From Elephas maximus indicus (taxonomy: Eukaryota; Chordata; Mammalia; Proboscidea; Elephantidae), in NCBI RefSeq assembly GCF_024166365.1, contig NC_064825.1, positions 106,654,480 through 106,718,479 of the forward strand: a DNA stretch of 64,000 nt. Reading direction: 5' to 3'. Position numbers and translations under genes: made by a program. A model generated the notes under the pieces. The model did not search any database and was not told where the DNA came from. It was given only the letters and a program-made list of their open reading frames with translations. This document shows positions 55,213 to 64,000 of the stretch, in pieces; position 1 is the stretch's first letter; each line of letters starts with the position of its first letter.

Positions 55213-56392
55213 GAGAATGTGCTGGGAACTACAAAATCAGGCAAAGAGGTTAGATATGCTGAGTAGGAGTGGGGAAAAGTACCAGGTACAAAAAAGAATT
55301 ACAATGATTCTGGTATTTTTTTCACTATTAGAATAAACTTTGCAGAGCCAGTTCTTGTGTTTTTGTATCTGTGGTTGTGTAAGCCCTTGCCTTTTCATAG
55401 TTCCTGAGGGGGTACTGGGTTCAGGCCAGGTTGTGAGGAGTCTCAGTGCAGTGTGATAATTTGAAGTACTTAATTATTTAAATTTGCTCAAATGTCCCCA
55501 TTCCAGACCTTGGGGTTCCTATTCCTTTCCTATTAAGGCCTTTACTTTCACACGTCAATCCGTCAGCATACCTTGCAATTTAGCAATCCACAGGTTCAGC
55601 TCTGCATCTGACTTTCTTTTAATCAACCCATTTTGCCTAGATCTAAGTGGGAAAGAAAGTCCAAACCTGGGAGCAACTCTGGATCATCCCAAGAAATTGA
55701 TATTAATTGGTGTATAGATCAGAATGTATACCAATTATGATAAATTTCTTGAGGTCATCCAGAGCTGCTCCCAGGTTTGAAATGCCTTCCCCACTTGTCC
55801 TTCTTATTTAATAATTATGTTTTCTGTTTCATGGGTTGTTTTCTTATCTATATGAACAATTTTTAAATGTTTGTTCAATTATTTTTTGTTTATTTCCTTG
55901 GGTAACAAGATATTCTCTGATGAGTTAAGTTTGCTACTTCTGTTTCATTGGTTTGGCTTTCCTAAACTTTGGACAATATTTATTATGCACTGTATTTTCA
56001 TTAACTTTTGTTCACCCTACTTATCAGAGGCCAAATGAGGTAATCCTATGGTTTGCACTGTGCTGTACTTCTAATTGAAGTAAGGGCTGCGATGTGGCAA
56101 GGATACATTTATCTTGCCTTATGAATATAGTTGCTCCATGTTACTCCTCAAAATTTTCCATACATTTTTATTTATTTATATTTTCTTTTCACAATTTCTT
56201 GGATTTTATTGAAGCTAGTAGAGTATAAATTATTTTCTTGGTTCAGGATCATGAAATGAAAACCCCTGTGTAGCCAATAACATTTGAATAAAAATAGTTC
56301 ATTGGAATATAAGACAAAGGTGCATGTTATATTGTCATGTGAACGTAAATATTTTTAAAAGTCTGAAGCTGTTCGTAGATGAAGATGGTCAC
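55213..56392 (+). repeat. 3' flank of OR6
   Basis: It aligns with 19255-20355 ('ttgcctagatctaagtgggaa' is an extra segment of about 100 bases near 55635-55730). I see no gene. Paralogy ends near 56390 at the left edge of the ERV fossil. Confidence 0.65.
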
Positions 56393-58790
56393 AAAAAGAC
56401 AGAGCTCCCCAGGCTAGTAAAAATTCCACTGCCTCAAGTAGCTTGCTTGGCATGCCCTGTAGCTTTTCATTAGAATCCTGGTTCCTTTGCTTGGCATAGC
56501 CCATAGCTTTACATTAAAACCTTGGCTCCCATCTCCTTAACTGCTTCCCCAAACTAGATGAAATTGGCGGAAACAAGTTTAGGCGCCATGCTGACATTCA
56601 AGAAAACCGTTTAGTTCTCATATATAGTAATACCGTGCCTCTGGGTGGAGTTTAACCATCATATTCTGAACACTGAAGGCATAAAGTTATTTGTAAACCC
56701 CATCACAGCTGGGTAGTATGATTAATAATGTTGCTGATGTAACTTGTTATGAACTTCCTATTAGTAAACTCCTTATAAGTAATGTTTCCCCTCATCCCCT
56801 CTGAGCAGTCTTGGCAGCAGCACCAACTGTTTCTCTTCCTTGTACAGTGGAATAAAGATGCCTTTCTACTCTCCCACCTTGGTCTATCCTTTATTGGCTG
56901 ACACAAGTTCCATCGAGCAGAAACTGGAGTTTCTGCCTAGCAACATCTCTGTTAAAATGGCCAGGAGTCATCTGTTACGTTCCAAAAGTGAATTGGACTA
57001 TAGACTGGCCCCAACATCTGGTGTCACCAGGAGACATCTCTGCAGACCCTACAGCAGTCCTGGGACCTAACGGTGACTTCATGGGAGACATGAAACACAC
57101 CTGGGTTAATTTGGTAAATACCTGCATAAGACCTTAGAAGAGCCCCAAGAAGTGGGAGGCATTAACAGTTGATTGCATTAATGGCTCTAGGTATTTGGGG
57201 TTATTTGGTAAATAACAGGGTAATTACTAGGTAAGGTCTTAAGACTCCCAAGTAGTGGAAAGAATTGTCTCTTGAGGGTATAAAAGGCTCTAGGTGTCTG
57301 TTATTAGATTGGTGTAATGAATTAGGTTGTGTGAGTGTGTAATGTGTGTATGTGTGAAGCATTTAGACAGTTCACAGGCATGGACCCTGACAGTCTTGAA
57401 AACTCTTGCATTGTGAATACAATTTTGATCAGGCAGAGTGCCCAGGATATACGGAGAAAACTCCAAAAACTTGAGCGAGGTGTGGAGTTGGGACTGTCAT
57501 GGCTTATTGAGCTTGCCTATATTCCAGTCAGCACAGGGAAGAGGAAAAGAAAAAAAAAAAAATCAGTCATCAGAACAGACAGGCTGCATTCCTGGGCACA
57601 TCCTTGTAGGGAAATGACACGTCTCCTGGCAACCCAACAAGAGGGGGTCCCTGAGGAGAGATGAAGGTGGGAGGCCCTGACCCCCATTAATCTGAGACCA
57701 GTGCTCCTAGTACAAAGACAGAGGAGATTAGAAGAGAGTGTCCCCTAAATTATTACCCAGTGGTAACAAAGACCATGGGGTTGTCCAGTGGCCCATGAAG
57801 CCAATAGGTAAAGACTTGGATTGAGGAGGACTGGAGGCAAGTCTACGACCTGAGCCTCTGGTTATAACGAAGGTGGGAGGGTAGGTAACTGTATGGTTTC
57901 TAGTGGATTCCAGAGCCATCCATTCTGTCCTAACCCCAAAAAATATAGCTCTGATGAAAAAAACTTTGTCAGCCCAGTAGTCTCAGGTAAGAGGGACAAC
58001 CCTCCCTGCTTCCAGCCTCTAACCTGCTGTATGCAAGGGAAGCCATTAAAACATTACTTTATCTACCTGCCTATCCCATTCCCTTGCCATACAAAGTCTT
58101 GTACAAACTGCAAGCACAAATTTCTTTTGATAAAGAGATCATACAGATGCAGATACTGCCAGAGACAGATGGCAATTGCAGATGGCCCTTACCACAGAGT
58201 CACCTACCAATTATAGCATGTAAGGCCACTCCAAGGTATCACTAGGGCCAGACACCAAACATGCAGTGGTCCTGTGGCTACGGGTGTGGGCCAACAAGGT
58301 GTTGGGATGTGTCAAAAACATTCCCCTGGTGGTGGTTGAGCTCCAGCCTGGCATAGTTTCTATCTGACTTAAGCAGTACCCCATCTGTGTGGAGGTCTTA
58401 TACGCACGGATAAAATCATCACCAGATACATGAAACATAGACTGCTCAGACCATGTCACTCAGAGTTCAACACCCCCATCCTGCTGGTGAAGAAGAATCA
58501 TAGAGAATAACAGCTCATTCAGGATCTGCAAGCCATCAGCTAGGTAACAGTCACAGTCTATCCTGTAGTTTCCAACCCTCATACCCTGCTATTGACTTTG
58601 TTGGCCAGTTTTTCCTGGTTCACTGCACCAAATATGAAAGATGCATTCTTCTGCACCTGAGAGGAAACAAAGAAACAAAAAAACAGGAAATCTGTGCCTC
58701 TGACTAAAAAGACCAAGACAGTGGAGAAAAACAACAACTCTACCAGTTAGTCCTTCCTCAGGGGTTTAAAAACAGCTCCACTAGGGACCT
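56393..58790 (+). mobile_element. Endogenous retrovirus fossil (ERV1, gammaretrovirus-like), broken
   Basis: Old, incomplete ERV1-type copy in + orientation. The parts visible are an LTR-like left end (about 56393 to 56900-57000, with an AATAAA), a leader, a short gag-like piece around 57335-57550, and a pol (RT-like) piece around 58200-58790. The env region and right LTR are not seen; the third L1 begins soon after. It is thoroughly broken, with roughly a dozen or more lesions. It is absent from the paralogous OR3 flank near 20360, so it inserted after OR3 and OR6 separated. Confidence 0.72.
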
Positions 58791-58937
58791 GGCAGGAGAG
58801 ACCAGCAGGAGACAGTGCAGTGGGCTTCCCAGCCCATGGAATGAGAAAGCTGAGTGCCTTTGGGCAGAGACTGAAAGCCAGGAAGAAGCCTACACCTAAT
58901 CCACATGTTTGGGACTTGCCAGACTCCACAAGCACAG
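58791..58937. other. Unassigned junction between ERV fossil and L1
   Basis: GC-richer than its surroundings. It could be the ERV end or an extra L1 5' segment. I cannot assign it. Confidence 0.3.
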
Positions 58938-60200
58938 AGGCAGAGCCAATTTGGCGGAATAGACAGACGTTTTTGGCACGCCCTCTTTACAACAAGGACC
59001 ACAAAAAATAAGTGAAAAAACAAGGAGGGAGCCCTGAGCATCAAAGGCAAGCTTAGACAATGAACTGAGGGGCAGGGGAAGGAAGAGACCATTCAGAAGT
59101 GGAGAGGAGTTACGGGACCTAAATCACAGGGAGTCCTCAGGCACCATTTCTGGAGTAGTGGCAGTGGTGGTGGCGGGCTGGAACTAGTGTTCAGCTGCAG
59201 TTTCTGCAGGGAGAAGCAGCCAGCCACACAGCCTACTCGCACCTCTGGAACCTGAGGAGAATGGTGCCCTCTGCAAAAGCTAAGTACTTGCATATATTTT
59301 ACCGCACCGCCCCCCCCACGCCAAGCCAGCTTCAGCAACTGAATCCGTTGGCCTGAGATAGGCGCTGTTGAGCACCCAGAGCCATCCTCCTGGTCTTGGA
59401 GAAGGAAAAAAATTGAAATTTGGGGAAAAGATAATTTGCTAGCTCCATTAACAGGGGGAGCTCAGGACAAAAGCAGCTTCTGTCCAGGCATAAACCACCT
59501 GTGGACCTTGAGCACCCTTCCCTTCTGCATGGACCTGTGTGGGCCTATTTCAGGAGAATAGGACCTTGTTAGCAAACGCCAACCATTTCGCTGTGTGGTG
59601 GACAGGTGGGTGTTTGACATTTGACATTGCTTTGCTTATTAAACAAGGTCCTCTCCTATCCACATAAGTGACCTGAGGACGGGTACCTCCACTCAGGTCA
59701 CCCAGCCACCTGTGACAGGGGTCCAAAGATAACTGGTACCTCCCAGTCCTTACAACCAAAAACTTTGGGTATCCGTGGTCCCTCTGCAGAACCCACCCAC
59801 CAGCATGCTCTAAGGAACAGAGATGCGTTTTCCTAAGAGACACTTGGGGGTCGGTTCTCAGCCCCCTGCCTTGTTCAGAGCGTGACACCATGCTGCAATC
59901 AGATACGGGTACATATGCCAATCACCCCTGGCCCTCTAAGACTGTAGGACAGAAACTGTACCACACACTTGATGATCAGCTACCTGGAAACCTGAGCTGG
60001 ATTCATACAAGAAACTGAATGGACTCCAAGACTGATACACCTGATAACAGCTCTAGCCAGCTGGGGCAGGACACCAGAGCACCAAAGGTAAAATTAATCA
60101 AGCTATGTCACTCAATAAATTCATAGGGGTATACCAAAACAAAACTAAGTGAGCAGCTACTACACAGTAAGCAAGGATAAATTAATACAATAGCTTATAG

Positions 60201-61210
60201 ATGGTTCGGAGACAACAGTCGATATTGATTCACATAAAGAAACAGACCATGATCACCTCAACGGGCCCACAAAGCAAAGAATCTACGGATCGGCTACATG
60301 AAAGTGCGTTCCTGGAATTTGCAGAGACAGGATACAGAAGTTTAATATACAGAACCCTTCAAGACATCAGGAAGGAAATGAGCCAATACACAGAACAAGC
60401 AAAGGAACACACAGATAAAGCAACTGAAGAAATTAGATAGATTATTTAGGAACATAATGAAAAGTTTAATAAGCTGGAAAAATCCATAGACAGACAGCAA
60501 TCAGAAATTCAGAAGATTAACAATAAAATTACAGAAGTAGACAACTCAATAGAAAGTCAGAGGAGTAGAATTGAGCAAGTAGAAGCCAGAATTTCTGAAC
60601 TCGAAGATAAATCACTTGGCACTAATATATTTGAAGAAAAATCAGATAAAAGAAATAAAAAAAATGAAGAAACCTTAAGAATCATGTGGGACTCTATCAA
60701 GAGAATTAACCTACGAGTGATTGGAGTACTAGACCAGGGAGGGATAACAGAAAATACAGAGAGAATTGTCGAAGATTTGTCGGCAGAAAAATTCCCTGTT
60801 AACATGAAAGATGAGAAGATATCTATTCAAGATGCTTATCGAACTCCACATAAGGTAGATTTTAAAAGAAAGTCACCAAGGTGTATTATAATCAAACTTG
60901 CCAAAACCAAAGATAAAGAGAGAATTATAGGAGCAGTGAGAGATATATGAAAATCACCTACACAGGAGAGCCAATAAGAATAAACTCGGCCTACTTGGCA
61001 GAAACCATGCAGGCAAGAAGGCAATGGGATGACAAATTTAAAAAATTGAAGGAAAAAAATTGCCTGCCAAGAATCATATATCCAGCAAAACTGTCTCTTA
61101 AATATGAGGTGAAATTAAGACATTTCCAGATAAACACAAGTTTAGGGCATTAGTAAAAACCAAGCCAAAACTACAAGAAATACTAAAGGGAGATCTTTGG
61201 TTAGAAAATC
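60201..61210 (+). pseudogene. L1 copy 3 ORF1, broken
   Basis: ATG at 60201 (MVRRQQSILIHIKKQ). The coiled-coil part is interrupted by a stop at 60438-60440 and another soon after. The RRM part is open in 60684-60950 ('NLRVIGVLDQ', 'PRCIIIKLAKTKDK'). A frameshift near 60945 then leads to the C-terminal part ('YLAETMQARRQWDD', 'CLPRIIYPAKLSLKY'). Confidence 0.85.
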
Positions 61211-61497
61211 AATAATATCAGGTATCAACACAAGACTAGAACACTGGGCAGAGCAACCAGAAGTCAACCCAGACAGGGAAATCCGAAAAAAAAAAAAAAA
61301 AGGCAACATTATTAAAAAAACAAAAAAAAAAGCCCAAAACAGGGTCACAGCGATGTTATTATATGAAAGAAGACAACATTAAAATAATAAAGAGGGACTA
61401 AGAAATGTAATCTTACACCTTCCATATGGAGAGGAAGATACGGTGACACAAAAAAATAAAAGTTAGTTTTAAATTTAGAAAAATAGAGGTAAATAAT

Positions 61498-61603
61498 CCG
61501 CCAGTGCTCCTTGGAAACTCTATGGGACAGTTCTACTCTGTTCTATAGGGTCGCTATGAGTCAGAATCGACTCGACGGCACTGGGTTTGGTTTTGGTTTT
61601 AAT
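61498..61603 (+). mobile_element. 5'-truncated AfroSINE inside L1 copy 3
   Basis: Only the 3' half ('ccagtgctccttggaaactc' to 'ggcactgggtttggtttt') is present. It splits L1 sequence that is continuous in copy 1 near 32875, with a short taaata/taata repeat at the edges. Confidence 0.85.
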
Positions 61604-61791
61604 AAGGTAACGACAAAGGAGACAAACTATCCTACTTTTTAAAATAAAGTACAAGGGAAAAATACAGACTCAGCAGAAACAAAATCAACAACAACAAATA
61701 TGAGGAAAGGACAATATATAAAGAAAATCTACTCAGCACATAAAATCAAGTGGGAAAAAAAAAACTATCGACACAAAAAAAAGACATCAAA

Positions 61792-64000
61792 ATGATAGCA
61801 CTAAATTCATACCTATCCATAATTACCCTGAATGTAAATGGACTAAGTGAACAAGTAAAGACACAGAGAGTGGCAGAATGGATTAAAAAACAAGATTAGT
61901 CTATATTCTGCCTACAAGAGACACACCTTAGACTTAGAGACACAAACACACTAAAACTCAAAAGATGGAAAAAAAACGTATCCAGCAAAAAACAATCAAA
62001 AAAGAGCAGGAGTGGCAATATTAGTTTTTGACAAAATAGACTTGAAAGTTAAATCCTTCACAAAGGATGAGGAAGGACACTGTATAATGATTAAAGGGAC
62101 AATACACCAAAAAGATATAACCATATTAAATATTTATGCACCCAATGACAGGGCTGCAAGATACATAAAACAAACTCTATCAGCACTGAAAAGTGAGATA
62201 GACAGCTCCACAATAATAGTAGGAAACTTCAACATACCACTGCCGGTGAAGGACAGAACATCCAGAAGGAAGCTCAGTAAAGACCTGGAAGATCTAAATG
62301 CCACAATCAACCAACTTGACCTCGTAGACATATACAGAACAGTCCACCCAACAGCAACCAAGCATAATTTCTGTTCTAGTGCACATGGAACATTCTCTAG
62401 AATAGATCACATATTAGGTCATAAAACAAGCCTTAGCAAAATCCAAAATATTGAAATATTACACAGCATCTTCTCTGATCATAAGGCCATAAAAGTAGAA
62501 ATCAATAACAGGAGAAGCAGGGAAAAGAAATCAAACACTTGGAAACTGAACAATACCCTGCTCAAAAAAGACTGGATTATAGAAGACATTAAGGATGGAA
62601 TAAAGAAATTCAGATAATCCAATGAGAATGAAAACACTTCCTATCAGAACCTTTGGGACACAGCAAAAATGGTGCTCAGAGGCCAATTTATATCAATAAA
62701 TGCACACTTCCAAAAAGAAGGGCCAAAATCAAAGAATTATCCCTACAACTTGAACAAATAGAAAGAGAGCAACAAAAGTAACCCACAGGCACCAGAAGAA
62801 AACAAATAATAAAAACGAGAGCTGAACTAAATGAAATAGAAAACAGAAAAAAAAAAATCGAAAGGATTAACAAGACCAAAAGCTGGTTTTTTGAAAAAAT
62901 CAACAAAATTGATAAACCACTGGCCAAACTGACAAACAAAAAACAGGAGAGGAATCAAATAATCTGAATAAGAGATGAAAGGGGCGATATTACAACAGAC
63001 CCAACTGAAATTAAAAGACTCATATCACCTTACTATGAAAAACCATACTCAAATAGGAAAACTAGAAGAAATGGATGAATTCCTAGAAACATACTACCTA
63101 CCTAAACTAACACAAACAGAGGTAGAACAACTAAATAGACCCATAACAAAAGAAGAGATTGAAAAGGTAATCAAAAAACTCCCAACAAAAAAAAGCCCTG
63201 GTCCGGACAGCTTCACTGCAGAGTTCTAACCAAACTTTCAGAGAAGAGTTAACACCACTACTACTAAAGGTATTTCAGAGCATGGAAAAGGATGGAATAC
63301 TACCAAACTCATTCTATGAAGCCACCAAATCCCTGATACCAAAACCAGGTAAAGACACCACAGGAAAAGAAAATTATAGATCTATATCCTCGTGAATGTA
63401 AATGCAAAAATCCTCAACAATATTCTAGCCAATAGAATCCAACAACACATCAAAAAAGAAAAAAAAAAAATTCACCATGACCAAGTGGGATTCATACCAG
63501 GTATGCAGGGATGGTTCAACATTAGAAAAACAATTTAGGTAATCTCTCACATAAATAAAACAAAAGACAAGAACCACATGATTTTATCAATTGATGCAAA
63601 AAAGGCATTTGGCAATGTTCAACACTCATTCATGATAAAAACTCTCAACAAAATAGGAATGAAAGGAAAATTCCTCAACATAATAAAGGGCATTTATACA
63701 AAGCCAACAGCCAACATCACCCTAAATGGAGAGAGCCTGAAAACATTGCCATTGAGATCGGGAACCAGACAAGTTTGCCCTTTACCACCACTCTTATTGA
63801 ACGTTGGGCTGGAAGTCCTAGTCAGGGCAATTAGGCCACATAAAAAAATAGAGGGCATCCAGATTGGGAAGGAAGAAGTAAAAGTAACTCTATTTGCAGA
63901 CGACATGATCTTATACACAGAAAACCCTAAGGAATTCTAAAGAAAACTACTGAAACTAACAGAAGAGTTCAGCAGAGTATCGGGATACAAGATAAACATA
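61792..64000 (+). pseudogene. L1 copy 3 ORF2, broken, 3' end outside the window
   Basis: ATG at 61792. Endonuclease blocks are readable ('NIYAPND', 'FSRIDHILGHK', 'FSDHKAI' in 62012-62617), then RT blocks ('[13 protein letters not shown]' to 63229; '[16 protein letters not shown]' and FADD at 63890-63901). Several frameshifts and stops interrupt it, including a TGA at 62965-62967 at the codon homologous to 34247 in copy 1. The window ends in the RT domain. Confidence 0.88.

Larger units (their letters stand above)
58938..64000 (+). mobile_element. Long L1 (copy 3), runs off the window
   Basis: It begins with an L1-type 5' end ('gagccaatttggcggaatag', then 'ctttacaacaaggacc', cf. 30330-30380). 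The 5'UTR (to 60200) lacks the tandem monomers of copy 1. ORF1 runs about 60201-61200 and ORF2 from 61792 to beyond the window end. Both are broken at several places, and an AfroSINE fragment lies between them. It is older than copy 1. Confidence 0.88.

Noticed and set aside
57893-58216. A 107-codon frame with a Cys-x2-Cys pattern that looked zinc-finger-like
   Set aside because: It lies inside the ERV fossil between gag-like and pol-like parts and out of any supported frame. The cysteines do not form a recognised finger.
58781-59338. Overlapping minus-strand frames of 62-103 codons
   Set aside because: They lie across the ERV/L1 junction and L1 5'UTR, are rich in Pro/Ser/Leu from GC-rich DNA, and have no domain.

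Overview
The window is mammalian, most likely from an afrotherian and probably an elephant or close paenungulate. The evidence is many AfroSINE-type tRNA-derived SINEs, abundant RTE-clade LINEs with CAA-repeat tails, long L1 elements, and a same-strand cluster of intron-less class II olfactory receptor (OR) exons. I see no tRNA or rRNA gene, CRISPR array or prokaryotic feature.

The core is a tandem array of six OR8K-like coding exons, all on the + strand. OR1 (1695-2735) is a pseudogene with one in-frame stop. OR2 (9217-10182) is intact. OR3 (17837-18797) is a pseudogene with two frameshifts. OR4 (27222-28244) is a heavily damaged pseudogene. OR5 (46788-47742) is a pseudogene with one homopolymer frameshift. 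OR6 (53617-54585) is intact. A chimeric 3'-end relic of a further copy lies at 48629-49680. The copies arose by local duplication of a roughly 7-9 kb unit that carries the exon, its splice acceptor, its 5' and 3' flanks, and an ancient L1, an RTE fragment and an old SINE. The 19.6 kb gap between OR4 and OR5 returns to about 7.8 kb once two later L1 insertions are subtracted. There are two sublineages. OR3 and OR6 share an upstream MER5A, a downstream AfroSINE and a C-terminus beginning with a TW motif. OR1, OR2, OR4 and OR5 share an LHRxLG-type C-terminus.

Transposons explain most of the rest. A nearly complete young L1 (30320-37940) has 15-bp target-site duplications, a GC-rich 5'UTR of tandem ~208-bp monomers, ORF1 and ORF2, and a G-rich 3'UTR. 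A 5'-truncated, older L1 lies at 39384-43552. A third L1 with a different 5'UTR starts near 58938 and runs off the window. An orphan L1 5'UTR piece lies just upstream of OR6. RTE copies lie at 4745, 21941 and upstream of both OR3 and OR4, with 3'-end fragments elsewhere. An old, broken gammaretrovirus-like fossil occupies about 56393-58790 and is followed by the third L1. A pair of ~600-bp inverted repeats (21225-21850 and 52070-52670) does not match any family I recognise.

Only OR2 and OR6 look able to encode a receptor. They would act as odorant-binding GPCRs in olfactory sensory neurons; ligands cannot be inferred. All coordinates of repeats are estimates from reading paralogous copies against each other by eye.
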